Assembly (NCBI RefSeq): GCF_024586455.1
Contig: NC_065919.1
Span: 14,734,368-14,798,367 of the forward strand
Source: Bactrocera neohumeralis
Taxonomy: Eukaryota; Arthropoda; Insecta; Diptera; Tephritidae
Reading direction: 5' to 3'
Length of the DNA stretch: 64,000 nucleotides
In this document: one piece after another, positions 12,291 through 23,943 of the stretch
Layout of the letters: each line of letters begins with the position of its first letter
How positions within the stretch are numbered: position 1 is the first letter of the stretch
Made by a program: the position numbers and the translations under genes
Notes under the pieces: generated by a model
What the model was told of the DNA's origin: nothing
The model's database searches: none
The model's input: the letters and a program-made list of their open reading frames with translations, nothing else

Positions 12291-12964
12291 GGTAACCGAA
12301 TTTGGTTGAAATTGGTAAAGTATTTAGCTGCTGAGACACAGGGTTTCATCTAAATCTGCCCATTGTCCAATTTGTACAACTATTGCTTTTCCCATTTGTA
12401 ATATAAAACCGGTTTACACCGAAGCTTAAAAACGCTACGCTCAAAGATTTTTGTTGTTCTCATATGTATGTTCCATAGTAATTTGTAAATTTTATATAGT
12501 AGTAAACCAAAAATTTTGTTCATTTCAGAATACATTTGACGCGTTCCACAAGTTCACTTCGTCAGTTAATCCTAAAATCGGCAGATATAATGGCTTTATG
12601 GTTTCTTTTTTATGAAAAATTAATTTTTTAAAAATGCGCTAAAACATATTGTAAGCGATATTGCAGCAGCGGCAGTTGACACGAAACGTGACAATGGCGC
12701 GACATGTTGGTGCCAAACCGCAATATGCTGTTGCTGTTGCTGTCGCCTGTTGACTGGTGTTACTCGAGTGGTTACACATTTGTTTCGCATTTTTAATGAA
12801 CAAATGAAAATTCAAGTGTGTGTGTATGTATGTAGGTGCGTATTTAGTTGGGAGTGTAGATGAAATGCGAATATGAGAATGCACGGATGCGTAAATGCAT
12901 TTATTTGTTGCTTTTAACAAGTGTGAAAAGTCATTTAATAACGCAATTTTATGTTCATAATGTA
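12291..12964. other. AT-rich noncoding spacer
   Basis: No element or gene recognised. GCTGTTGCTGTTGCTGTCGCC near 12726-12746 is a short trinucleotide-like run, and a TG/TATG tract lies at 12815-12835. Confidence 0.45.
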
Positions 12965-14096
12965 AAGGGTGATCCAAGTACGCCTGAACAATGTTTCACG
13001 TTCTGTAAAGAATGTGTTTCGCACGATTCGTTCAACTTACCACCATAACACCATCACCCATCTTGAGAACCAGCATTCAATATTGGATAATATACGACAG
13101 AAAATTTGTCCAGCACGCAGAGAAGAAAATATAACAGCCGTAGCTGAGAGTGTACACGAAAATCCTGGAGAGTCGATTTGGCGCGGTTCGTAGCAACTCG
13201 GACTGACGTATGGAACGACTTGGCACATTTTTCGTCCCGATCTTAAATTGATAAATTACAAAAGACGGCTTGTGCAAGAACTAAAGCCGCTTGATCTTCC
13301 CAAGTAACATCGTTTCGCTCTATGGGCTTTTGAAAAGTTCCAAGAAGACCCCACTTTTTCGAACCAAATTTCTTTCAGCGATGAGCCCCGTTTCTGACTC
13401 AATGTGTATGCAAACAATCAAAATTGTCGCATTCGGGACAAAAAGTAACTTGAAGATATCTAGAGCTGTCATTCCAGCCAGAAAAAACAACGGTTTAGTC
13501 TGGTTTGTGGGCCGATGGAATCAACGGTCCATATTTCTTCAAAAATGATGCCAGTGAGAACGTAACCATCAATGGCGACCGTCGTGGTGTCGTGTTAACC
13601 GACTATTTGATGCCTGAAATTGAAGTTTGGAATCTCGGCGACATTTGGTTTCAACAAGATCGCGCCATTTCCAACACGTCGCATCAATCAATGGATTTAT
13701 TTGAGAGAACACTTTGGTGAGCAGATAATTTCACGTTTTGGGTCGGTCGATAGGTCACCAAGTTCAGGTGATACCACATCGTTATACTTTTTCTTGTAGG
13801 GATATGTAAAGTCTAAAGACTATGCGGACAAACCCGCTTCGATTCAGGCCTTGGAGCAAAACATCACGCGTGTCATTCGCCAGTTACCAATCGAAATGCT
13901 CGAACGAGTCTTCGAAAATTGGATTCAACGGATGGACCATCCGAAACGTACTCACGGCCAACATTTGAAAGAGAAAGTTTTCGAGGAATAAATGCCAAAA
14001 AATGTTCTTTCGAATGATAAAAAAATTCCGCATTAAATTTAAAGTTTCTGTGTTTTTTCTTTAAAAAAGTAGGTAACCTCGAAATGCGTTACCCTT
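12965..14096 (+). mobile_element. Full-length but dead rosa-like (DD41D) element
   Basis: Flanked by TA at 12963-12964 and 14097-14098. The ends are inverted: left AAGGGTGATCCAAGTACG, right (reverse-complemented) AAGGGTAACGCATTTCGAGG. At 1132 bp it is near a normal Tc1/mariner length. Coding remnants in order are an N-terminal helix-turn-helix (ENITAVAESVHENPGES), LVQELKPLDLP, ISFSDEPRF with the first Asp, IWFQQDRAISNTSH with the second Asp, and near 13770 a block where Tyr replaces the third Asp (SLYFFL). The C-terminus is ASIQALEQNITRVIRQLP then MDHPKRTHGQHLK. Multiple frameshifts and stops are present. In Ceratitis, rosa elements with DD41D spacing are known; membership is inferred from spacing and motifs. 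Confidence 0.85.
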
Positions 14097-14098
14097 TA

Positions 14099-14125
14099 TG
14101 TGTATGTATGCATGTATGTATATAT
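14099..14125. repeat. (TATG)n microsatellite
   Basis: TGTGTATGTATGCATGTATG followed by TATATATTTA, directly at the edge of the preceding transposon. Confidence 0.8.
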
Positions 14126-14159
14126 ATTTATTGGGTTGTGTAGTAGTCGCTTTCATTCC

Positions 14160-14415
14160 TTTTAAACACTCGATTTGGATCGGCCAGTTGGAAGGCAGCT
14201 ATACATACTTATGTTATAGTGACTCGATCTGAACAATTCCCTGAAAGATTGCAAGGTTGGTTTAGGCAACAAACAATGTTAAATTTTATGAAGATATCTC
14301 TTCAAATGAAAAAGTTTTTCATACACGAATTTGATTTTAATTGTTCAGTTTGTATGGCAATTACATATGTATGGTATATGCTATTATGGTGCGATATCAC
14401 ACATTCCGAAAAATG
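14160..14415 (-). repeat. DINE-like internal repeat units, degraded
   Basis: Two copies of a block typical of DINE-like elements: a ggatcggccagttggaaggcagctatac / cagtttgtatggcaattacatatg motif, followed by gatctgaacaattccctgaaagattgc and gaagatatctcttcaaatgaaaaagtttttc. The reverse complement gives the order seen at 43590-43945 (cggatcgg..actatag..cagctgccatacaaactgaac). No element ends were found. Confidence 0.6.
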
Positions 14416-14514
14416 AGAAAATGTGCAAAATTTCAGGTCGATATCTCAAAAAAAGCTGTTTTTTTATGACATACTTAACACCGTTAGTTTCGATTGGGTT
14501 TACTGATATATTAG

Positions 14515-15145
14515 AATACAGAAAATACAAACGCCATAAACTTGCCAGTCGACTGTTTCGTTTTTCCACGTTTTGGAGCGGGTTCATCGTGTGCTGTTCA
14601 TTCGGATGACTGTCGATTGAACTTCGGAGTGAAATGATGGAGCCATGTTTAATTTTGTCACATATCGATGCAAAAACTCGGGCTTATTACGCTTGAACAT
14701 CTCCAAACACTGTTTCAAATCATCAACTCGTCGTTGTTTTTGGTCAAAGTGAGCCTCCGTGGCACCCACTTTGCACAGAGCTTTCTCATACCCAAGTATT
14801 CGTGAATGATATGATCTAAACTTTCAATTTATATCTTTAGAGTGCCTGCTATCTCGAATAACTTCATTTTGTGGTCGTCCAAAATAATTTTGTGGACTTT
14901 TTTGATGTTTTTGTTGGTGACAACTTTGTTTGGTCATCCAATGCGTTCAGCGTTTTCGGTGCTCATTTCACCGGGTCTGAACTTACCACACCAATCCTTG
15001 ACGGTTGATTTTCCTGGAGCAGTATCCGGTAATTCGTCATCAAACCAAGTTTTTGCTTCAACTGTATTTTTTCCGTTCAAACACGATGAAATCATACCAT
15101 ATATCTATCGCAAGCAAGTCTGCTGATTTAAGTTGAAAGCAAAAA
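14515..15145 (-). mobile_element. Truncated irritans-type mariner
   Basis: The minus strand carries the N-terminal half of an irritans-subfamily mariner transposase. From about 15060 to 14840 it reads AKTWFDDELPDTAPGKSTV, WCGKFRPGEMSTENAERIG, NIKKVHKIILDDHKMKL (helix-turn-helix region). Then 14790-14584 gives EKALCKVGATEAHFDQKQRR, DDLKQCLEMFKRNKPEFLHR, YVTKLNMAPSF. Where YVTMDETW would hold the first catalytic Asp, the copy is damaged. A final piece, STGKFMAFVFF, ends near 14520, so the second and third Asp are absent. Frameshifts are present. The relative at 39995-40920 runs the other way. Confidence 0.85.
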
Positions 15146-15985
15146 AAAAAAAAAAAATGCATAAAAAACACACTAAGCATTTTCCATTCGAATTCAAGTA
15201 TATACTGAGCTCACTTCGTGAAATCCAGACTGTGGTCAATTTCGCTTTTTCATTTTATATTATTTAAAAAAATGTCTACATATTTTTTAACAGGATTGTG
15301 TTTTTTTCGATATTAATTATATTTGGAAAATAATCTAAAAAATGTATAATGTAAATGCAATCAGACACACGCTTTTTAATTCTCCAACCACATCATTCTA
15401 TTTAAATACTCATAAATTAATGCGAGCAATAAATATAATTTCGCGGTTAAAATTTCTGATAATTAAAATTAAGACACATTATGGTCTTCCATAAAAGAAG
15501 TATGTTAAACTGTGTAAGTTTTCAATATGGAACACTCTGCGAAATGAACAAAGATTAGGCATATTTCTGCAAATTTAAACATTAATTAATTTTTTTATGA
15601 ATATATTTTTACAAATTATTTTTATGAAATATTTTTATCGCTTACATAGGCTAGCTACGATTTGATTACTTTGTGTGAGTTTAGTAATTAAATTTTATTT
15701 TTTTGAAACTTTTTTTAATAAAGTTTTTATCTTTCCATTTGGCAATTCTTATAAAAAACATTATTTTTGTAGTTATTTTCAAGTCTTCTTACTTTACTTG
15801 AATTAAATTATTGAAATATAATTTAATAATTTAGATCTGCGTGTCCATCATGTTCATGAAATATTTTCGGCTATTCCTTGTTTGCCTTTCATAATACGTG
15901 ATTTGGCAACCCTAGCGTTCCAATCTGGCAACTCACAACTTCATCGCAAAGTTTGACATTTCCGATGTTATACATACTCAGAACG
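15146..15985. other. Extremely AT-rich noncoding DNA
   Basis: Poly-A, poly-T and TTTAAT runs with no recognisable element. The part near 15890-15950 (tttggcaaccctagcg, tctggcaactcac) could belong to the left end of the following mariner but is too degraded to call. Confidence 0.45.
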
Positions 15986-17794
15986 TTTTTACATACGAGC
16001 GCTATTTCTGCCGTTTACAGTAACTTAAAATATTCATATCGGCCAAAAATGGCAATAAATCGCAAATATTTTCGACCGATTATGTTTTACAACTTTCGTC
16101 GTGAAAATCGATGAACTTATTTAAAATGTTTTGCGAACGTTGGTGTAGTGAATTCAATTGAGGTGAGACGAATTTCTTGAAGATCGTTAATGCTGTGCGC
16201 AAACTAATACTGCAAGAACGTCATGCCACCTATCGTGAGTTTGAGACAACTATACAAGGTGCGTTAAAAAAAAAACAGAACAAATGGTTTTATCGGTAAA
16301 ATCAACTTATTTTATGCAAAATGGTCTCCTTCAGCTTCAATACAGCTTTTCGCACGGTCAAAAGCATGTCGAACGAGTGTTTTAGCTCGTTGGCCGGTAT
16401 GGCCGCCAGTATGCCGGTGCAAGCCTTTTGAATAGTCTCTACGTCTGCATAACGCTTTCCTTTCATGGGCAAATGCATTTTTCCGAAAAGGAAGAAGTCG
16501 CACGGTGCCATATCAGGTGAATACGGGGAGTGGTTAATGGTTAAAATGTGATTTTTTGTCAAATAATCGGTCACAAGCGTCGATCGATGAGACGATTCTG
16601 AGCAATTTCGTGCGAAACGTAAACCGTGCACACACCTTTCGTAAGCCCAAATGTTCGGTCAAAATGCGATAAATCGATGTTTTGCAGATGTTCAATTCCA
16701 TTTCCATGAATTTCAATGATGATTTCGGCTGATTTTTGATGAATTCACGCACAGTTTCGATGGAATTTCTGGTGATCACGGATTTTGATTGGCCCACATG
16801 TTGATCGTCATTTATGTCCTCACGACCACTTTGAAAACGTTGAAACCACTCGTGCATTCTGCTACGAGGTAGGCAATCATCGCCATAAACTTGTTTTCGC
16901 TAAAAGTTTTAGCAATTTTAAAACAAAATTTAATGTTGGCTCTTTGTTCGAAGCTCATTTTTGCACCGATAACACAAACATACTGACACTTAAAACGCAA
17001 TAACTTCACTTCCAATCAATGAAATGTCATGAAATTCCCACTGGACAATTGACAAAGATAGCAAATTCTAACGCACCAGTCGACATATTGATGACGCCAC
17101 CAGGAGGCGCTAGATTCAAAAAGTCCTGTTTACTTTGGAGCGCAACTTGTATGCATTACTGCGACCAGCATACATTCAATATTGCATGGACATTTGACTG
17201 TAAGCAAGAGTGTTTATGTTGGACACCACTCAATTTGTCAACCAAAAAGCTCGTGTCGATTGGTCGAGAAAAATGTTAACAAAATACGATAACAGTATTT
17301 CTAAACACGTCTTGGAGATGGTGACAGGTGATAAATCATGGATTTATGCGTATGAGTTCGAAAGTAAATCAAAGCAAATGGTTGCGTGTTTTTATTTGGA
17401 AAATCTGGAAATGCCATGCCGCTGAATAGTAAATTCTGAGTGGTATAAAAGTTGTCTTTAAAAAAATTAGGAAAACTAACCGCCAAAGACATTCTTCGAC
17501 TTAAACAACTGCATTTTTGAGCACTCAAAACATCGATTTAATGAAACATTCTCCATATGGTCCTGACTTGGCACCGAATGACTTCTTTTTATTCCATTTT
17601 CGTAAAATAATATACTAAAAAGTCAAAGTTTTTCGACGCTTGAAGAGGCGGTCTAAGCGCTCGGAACGCTTGTTTTGCAAATATCTCGATCTGAGTGGCA
17701 AAGTGCTTCGACAATCGGCTTAAAGGTATGTAAAAGTCCATAGATCTAAACTGACAGAAGTGTTCTCGAATCCCGTAATATAAAAGGCAACCCT
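15986..17794 (+). mobile_element. Mariner split by a nested mariner insertion
   Basis: The outer element. Its plus-strand reading starts at ATG 16049 (MAINRKYFRPIMFYNFRR), continues with LILQERHATYREFETTI up to 16252, and resumes after 17150 with SIHSILHGHLTV, QKARVDWSRKMLTKYDN, VTGDKSWIYAYE (first Asp), KQMVACF, IVNSEWY, STQNIDLM and GPDLAPNDFFLF (third Asp). The region of the second Asp is garbled, and about 24 codons are missing near ESKSKQM. The 3' end, AATATAAAAGGCAACCCT then TA (17795-17796), matches the inverted ends of the copy at 20917-22008. The inserted sequence 16255-17149 is annotated separately. Confidence 0.85.
16255..17149 (-). mobile_element. Nested mariner with intact ends, internal deletion
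   Basis: Bounded by TA at 16253-16254 and 17150-17151. The ends are inverted repeats: left CAAGGTGCGTTAAAAAAAAA, right (reverse-complemented) CAAGTTGCGCTCCAAAGTAA, both followed by ACAG(G)AAC/GAC. The minus-strand protein starts MSFEQRANIKFCFKIAKTF (about 16958), then gives MHEWFQRFQSGREDINDD, ENSIETVREFIKNQP-like text and LNICKTSIYRILTEHLG. It then jumps to STLVTDYLTKNHI and SPYSPDMAPCDFFLFGKMH with the third Asp. About 170 codons holding the first and second Asp are deleted, so this is a non-autonomous derivative of 895 bp. Confidence 0.9.
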
Positions 17795-17796
17795 TA

Positions 17797-19305
17797 CATG
17801 TTTTAACATTTGCTGTATTATTTATTTCGATTTTTTCTTATTTTATTTGTTTTTTTTTTTTTGTTTTCGTTCGTTAGAAGCCAGTCTCAAAAATTCTTTC
17901 AATAAATTTAGTTAGAAATTCAATTCAAATAATTGCAAAATTTTATGTTTTCGCGATCGATACTAAAATTAATTTGTGCTGCTTGCGAATAAAATGTTAC
18001 CGATTAAGAAATTGAGCTTTAGCCAACGTGCAAACATTTTGTAAGTTAAGTGCTACCCTAATAAATATGGATGAAATCTCATTTCGTGCTGCTCATATTT
18101 CAGTAAAAAATTTACCATCAATTATTAATGAAGCCTCTTCAAATAAAATCACATTAAACACTAGTCAATTATTTGCCGAAGTGAACGTTGTGTGCCGAGC
18201 ATGAATAATTCATAATTAACAGCTAAAACTAATGGCAAATACTAATTAGTATTAAATTACCAGGAGGGAGGGGTGGTGGGTATTTTTCAAATAAATATTA
18301 CCAATAAAAAAGAATTCTAATAAAATATTTACTATTTACTTTACAAAAAAAAAAATAATTAAATATTAATTTGAGTTGTAAATAGCAGCTGACTGACGCT
18401 TAACGGTAATTGAATTGCGCCGCAGTGGGAATATCGTACACACACGCACACACTATTGCATTTGTATGCCTTAATGACACTAATTTGGTTGAGTGCTAGA
18501 TGTGAAAAATTGCAGTTGCCACACATGCACACACATGCCTGCCGTTGGCAACAAAAACTTCATTGCAATTAGTTGCAAATATTCAGTAAAAATTTTTGCA
18601 AATGAGCGCGAGTTTTTGTATTTTTTGTTATTGTTGTAGTTCTTTATTTTTATTTTTATACTTCAAGTGTTGTTGTGTGTGTTTTTGTTAGAATCGCTGC
18701 AGCTTTGTCCTTTTCATTAAGTTCTTTTTGTTTAAATACTCGAACTTTTTTCCTTTGGCTTTCTTTTTTCTATGCGCTAATGTAGTCATTGTGTACGCTG
18801 CACCATTAAATGCATTGTTGTTGTGGGTTGTGTTGTTGTTGTAGCAATTGCTTTCAGCCATTCATGGTCCATTTGTATACACGCGTTGTCATTATTGTTG
18901 GTGTAATGAGTGGCATATGTGGTTTGTAATTAATATTAATGAAAGTAAAATAATGAAAAATAGCCAGCATAAAGGAAATGACACTTAAAAATAAAGCTAT
19001 TTTTCCAATTTTAGTTTTCAATACGCTTTGTTGAAAATTTTCATCAATTATTTGCAGAAGTAAGTGCATTAATAAATTCCTAATATAATAATTGGTAATT
19101 GGAGTATGAAAGATTTTGTAGCCTACATTTGGGCGCAAATGTGAAGAACAATATTTATTATCCATTGACTAGGGTGCCAGTCTTAAAAATTTTTAAGGGG
19201 CTTTTGGAAGTTTTTTACAAAGGCAATAGCACTTTGGTTATCGAACATATTTTGTATGAACTTAGGAGGATTTATGCATAGAAAGGCTTACTATGTAAGA
19301 ATTCA
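17797..19305. other. AT-rich noncoding DNA
   Basis: No gene recognised. The region contains poly-T runs, CACACGCACACA near 18437-18455, a TTGTTGTTGTTG-type run near 18813-18845, and an open frame 19165-18854 (minus) whose hydrophobic stretch has no recognisable family. Confidence 0.45.
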
Positions 19306-20522
19306 TATATGGTTCCATTAAGAGTAATGTGTGAAAGACCTAAGCCTATTGTAAACAAACTGATTGCATGTTATCAGTGTGGCTTTAGACCAGGCAAACA
19401 TACCATAGACCATATTTTCACAATACGCTAAAGCTTGGAGACAGCCGTGACAAACAGATCAACATCTATGACCTTTTTGTCGATTTGAAAACCTCACTCG
19501 ACAACACTGGTAGGAGCTATCTCTTCGACGCCATGTCTAAATTTGGTATATGGTTGTGCAGAATGACGTCGATCACAACCATCAACTCCGTGAAATCCGG
19601 GAATCGGGAAAGGCCATTCGATGCCAAACGAGATTTTAGACTGGGCGTTTCCCTTCGTGCAGCTTTTTCAATATAAAGCTAGAAAATGAGATGCCCCACT
19701 GCAATGTTTGCACATTTAAAGTGCTACTGGGGTATACAGATGATTTTGAAGTCGTAGGCCTTAAAAATAGAGTCGTCAGCGAACGTTATATTTTCACTTT
19801 TTTCCTAGAGAAAGAAGCGACAGAGCTTGGTATAGTGGTGAACGAGGCAACACAAAGTACCTGGAGGCAACACAAAAATGGCTACTTGCGTCTTGGTAAC
19901 TAAGTCACGGTAGCAATACATATGAGAAAGTTAATGACCTTTTATATCTCGTAAACAGCATAAATTCTATCAATAATTTAATGTAAGGCTGGCGATCAAG
20001 CGCAGAATAACTCTTGCCAACAGCTGATAGTTTGAGATTGCCAAGCGATTGGGAAGTAGATCCATTTATCGACGAACAAAAAGTACGCTCTATAAGTCCC
20101 TCTTTATTCCCGTCCTACTACACGGCCTAGAAACATGGACGACGACGGAGCGAGATGAACAAGCACTGGCAGCATATTAGAGAACAGTTCTTCGCGATAG
20201 CTTTGTAGCCGTCCGCGTGAGCGATGAATATCGAAGAGGATGGCACCACGAACGGTATGAGCTCTACGGCGACGTGGATATAGTTAAGCGCATAAGAATC
20301 CAGCGAATGCGCTGGTTGGATTATGTCGTTCGCTTGGTAGATGATACATCAGTGAAAAACTTCTCCTACTCGAGAGCCATGGGTGGACAAAGGAAGCAAA
20401 GGCGCCAAGGCATTCAATGGAAGGACCAAGTGCATAGCGACCTGTCTAAACTAAGGATGTAGTAATGTTGTGACATCGCAAAGGTTAGAAAGAACTAGCT
20501 GAGTTTTGCGTCCTCTGTGCAG
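19306..20522 (+). mobile_element. RT-type LINE, heavily degraded copy
   Basis: Remnants of a non-LTR retrotransposon reverse transcriptase in shifting frames: LIACYQCGFRPGKHTIDHIF (about 19356-19420), FVDLKTSLDNT (19480), FDAKRDFRLGVSL (19620), a YTDDFEVVGL piece at about 19730 in place of the usual YADDIDIIG catalytic box, LGIVVNEATQST, ITLANS-like text at about 20010, then YELYGDVDIVKRIRIQRMRW and GGQRKQRRQGIQWKDQVHSD near the C-terminus. The order matches the copies at 24.8 and 41.9 kb. The catalytic Ala-Asp-Asp has become Thr-Asp-Asp. The clade (possibly RTE-like) is uncertain. Confidence 0.85.
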
Positions 20523-20914
20523 ACCAAACCACGGTTGTTTTGCATGAGAAGAAGTAAGAAATCTTTAACAAGAGATGAAGAAATGATTTCCATTTATTTA
20601 TGGATTTTTAGGTCATCCCAAACGCATATTCTAGATATTGTTTGCTTTCAAAAAAAAACAAATGATCCACCAGTTAACTTGGATCTTTGGTCGAAGAGCT
20701 TTCCACCTTTTACCACAAACGCTTAATACCGCAAAATGATTTTTTAAAAAAATTTTAGAAATTACAATCGGAAAAAACTTGTTATGTATTCAATTCAGAA
20801 CCTTTTCTTTATTTAAAAAAGTTTATTAATTTTGAATAGATGACTTCATTAATCTATTTTTATCGTTGTTTAAGCGCCATGTCATTTGAAAGATAAAATT
20901 GTGTATTACGTACA
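20523..20914. other. AT-rich spacer
   Basis: No feature is recognised between the LINE fragment and the next mariner. Confidence 0.45.
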
Positions 20915-20916
20915 TA

Positions 20917-22008
20917 TGTTGTCTTTTATATTTCTGGATTCGAGAACATAAACAAATTTTAATCATCGAAAATCATTTAATTATTTTCCAAATATTCTCC
21001 AATAAAAGATCTATACACTGTTGCATGCGGTTGAACGCATTATCGAAACACTTTTCCTAATCTGATTGAGATATCCCCGAAATATGCCTTTTGAACGTAT
21101 CACCCGCCTGTTCAATTATCGAAAAACTTTGACCTCTTAGTTTATTCTTTTACGAACGGGAATAAAAAGAAGTTATTCGGTGCCAAGACAGGATCATATG
21201 GAGAATGTTTAATTAAATCGATGTTTTGAGTGCTCAAAAATGCAGTTGTTCAAGTCGATAAGTTAGAGCTATCAGAGCATTTTCGTGGTAATCCCTCTGC
21301 AGCGGTTAGTTTTCCTGATTTTTTGAAAGCCAACTGGCAAACAAATGGTTTTTATACCACTCAGAATTTACTGTTCTGTGTTGTTACAGTGTTATGGTTG
21401 TGACATCCAGTTTTCCTAAAAACAAGGCAAAAAAAAAAAAACACTTCCAAGCGAATGCCTCGTGTGCAAACAAATTTTGTTGGACTTACTTACGTATTTC
21501 GAAGCACCGCTACAGTATTTTGTTAACATTTTGCTTAATCAATCAACGCGAGCATTTTTTTGAGCGACTGTGGTATTCAACTTGAACTTTATTTCTTACA
21601 GTCAAATGTTCATGCAATATTGCATGTACATACATATGTTAGTCCCACTAATGCTCATAGTTGTCTCAGTCTCATGATCGATTACATGACGATCTTGCAA
21701 TATCAGTTTGCTTAGAGCAAAAATAGTTTTCGGAACAACAACTGATTTTGTACGACCTGCACGAGATTCGTCTTAGAGTGATCTACGACCTCGACTGGAT
21801 TCATCATATCTTCATCAAGTCCTTGATGAAGCTTTATCGTCAAAAATTGAATTACGCCCAACTATACACTCTTCATGAGTTACTCCATTTTTCGGCCGCG
21901 AAGAATTTTTAAGTTACTGTAAATATGTGTAGTTTACACGCCATCAAAAATTTCAAACTTTACTGTACGGAGTATCCAAATTAAAATCCCGAAATATAAA
22001 AGGCAATC
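20917..22008 (-). mobile_element. Near-complete dead mariner, same family as 16.0-17.8 kb
   Basis: Flanked by TA at 20915-20916 and 22009-22010. The inverted ends are left TGTTGTCTTTTATATTTCTG and right (reverse-complemented) GATTGCCTTTTATATTTCGG. At 1092 bp the length is close to the family norm. Minus-strand remnants are RGRRSL, GRTKSVVVPKTI, LSKLILQDRHVI, then much degraded sequence, and a C-terminal block LSTQNIDLIKHSPY-like text followed by LAPNNFFLF. The third catalytic Asp has become Asn. No frame longer than about 60 codons survives, so it is inactive and older than its nested relative. Confidence 0.82.
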
Positions 22009-22142
22009 TACGTAAAAAATCTTCTCAGACAGTTTTGTTACAGTATTTGTTGAGCACACTTCAAAGATGAACGCAACAAAAAGAGAATACGCCATATTTA
22101 ACTGGTTTTCTTCTATAAAGGCGAAAACGCAAGCCAGGCGGT

Positions 22143-22840
22143 TTAAGGTAGTAGTCTGGTAACTTATGCCTATTTTCATGACTTCTTTGGAGGGTGGTTT
22201 TTTATAGGAAAATAATAATGAATTATCTTGAATATTTAGAGTGTTTTTATTGACATATTGAAAATATAAAAAAAATTATTATTATTATTATTGTCACGCG
22301 AAATTGGAACCTCAAAACAAATTCACGTCGCTGGCCCGGGTAATTTTGGTTCTTGTTGTTATGTGAAATCAAATATTCTTGATTATTCTTAATTTATAGA
22401 CATGTCATTCTGGTTGGAACTACTGAAGTTAAATTTTAAGGGTAAATAACAAAATGGTGGACTTTGAAAAAAAAATTCTTTTATTTTAGCAAAGAAAGGG
22501 TTGTAAAATAAAAAGTTATTGGTGAAAAAAATTTTCGTTAGTACCGACGAGAGCTATAAGTGTGTAGAACAGTTAAAATTTGAAAGCAATCGGTTTCGTA
22601 GAAAAAAAAGTTAGGCCCCGGGCCGACCAGAAAAACAAAGTTTTGAGAAAAACGCGTTAAAAGTTCAACAACTCCTAGAGAGAGGACTCCGAGGCGCTCT
22701 AGGAAACTCGTTATAACTCCCGAAATATTTCGAATTTCTGTCCGAAATTTTCACAGTATATTCTCAAGACATTGTACTTTCAAATTAAGCAAAAACAAAT
22801 TTCAATTTTTTGAACCCAAGTTACCAGACTGCTACCTTAA
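22143..22840. mobile_element. TTAA-flanked TIR element, copy 1
   Basis: A non-coding element flanked by TTAA at 22143-22146 and 22837-22840. The ends are inverted repeats differing at one base: left GGTAGTAGTCTGGTAACTT, right (reverse-complemented) GGTAGCAGTCTGGTAACTT. The body is 690 bp and includes a (TTA)n tract at 22275-22293, GCCCCGGGCCGACC near 22615 and a GAGAAAAACGCGTTAAAAG motif near 22645 that recurs in the 43.5 kb element. TTAA duplication is the hallmark of piggyBac-superfamily transposition, but the GG start of the ends is not typical of piggyBac. No transposase is encoded. Confidence 0.78.
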
Positions 22841-23646
22841 AAGGTCCTTATGAGCTTGTTGCTGCAACAGACAATCATCGTTGAAATAATGAGAATCGTC
22901 GAGTTTGAGCGTCATGCAAGCACAGTTTAGGGAATGGAAGGCAGCCGGAAAACTCATATGGATCTTTTACATATTTTAAATTTTAAATATTTTTCACAGC
23001 CGCTTCGAACTGCTGTTTAAAAAAGAAAACAACTAGCTGGGCATTAAATTTTCCTTAAAAGCAAGAAATTTAAAAAAATACTAAAAATTAGTACATAAAA
23101 TAACGGAGAGCAACTGACCGCAATAAACTGTAAACAACTAAAACCATCGATGAAAAATAAAGGAATGCAAAACGATGTAAGGAACAAGTAAAATTATCTG
23201 AAAGTGTGAAACGTGCAAAAAAATGCAAAAAAGAAGCGGCGACACCTTTTTGTTGCGCATTGTGGGGAGGCAAACAAAAAGTGAATGTAGAGAGGGGAGT
23301 GCGATAAAATGACTGCAACATGCTGCAATGTCGTTGATAAAAAAGCAACAATAAATAATGAGAATATGCGACAATAGCGGCGAAACACAGCTGCGGGCCA
23401 CAACTCATTACTCTACACCTGACTCACCGCAATGACACAATGCGCCCCACTTGGCTGCTGGCAATTAGAAAACAATCGAAAAAGTAAATTGTGTTAGTTT
23501 ACATAATACGCCATTGAGCGCTACATAACGGGCCAACATAGTGGCACATATGTAGATTGTAATTAGTAGCTTCAGATTAGCCGGAGAATACCTTTTGATA
23601 ACATAATGGATGAGTACTTCGAAAAAGCGAGGAAATATAGAAACAT
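22841..23646. other. Noncoding spacer
   Basis: No gene is recognised. The minus-strand open frames at 23088-23408 are overlapping, low-complexity and lack any known domain. Confidence 0.45.
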
Positions 23647-23943
23647 TAGGGTGCTTCAAAAATTTTTTAAAGTTTTTTTTTCAACTCTTACCCCCTCAAA
23701 TGTTAGTGATTGACAAAAAAAGTTAGTGACAAACAAAAAAGCTTCCTTTAATCCAGCCGCTGCAGCTTAACTCTAAGCGGTCGCTATTTTTTTTAGGTTC
23801 CCATATATTTAACATAGGAATTTTCGTTTTTTCATTCAAACTAAAATTTCACCAACTAATTTTCGTTTCTCAAAAATAAACATCACATATTCAGAAAATT
23901 CACTTTTCAAACTTTAAAAAATTTTTGTTTGAAGCACCCTAAT
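23647..23943. repeat. MITE with ATTAGGGTGCTTC inverted ends
   Basis: About 297 bp. The left end is ATTAGGGTGCTTCAAAAATT; the right end, reverse-complemented, is ATTAGGGTGCTTCAAACAAA. Inside are CAACTCTTACCCCC, CGCTGCAGCTTAACTCTAAG and GGTTCCCATATATTTAACAT. A second copy at 29712-29975 shares nearly all of this but lacks the right end. No coding capacity is visible. A target-site duplication is not clear, so the superfamily is unknown. Confidence 0.75.
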
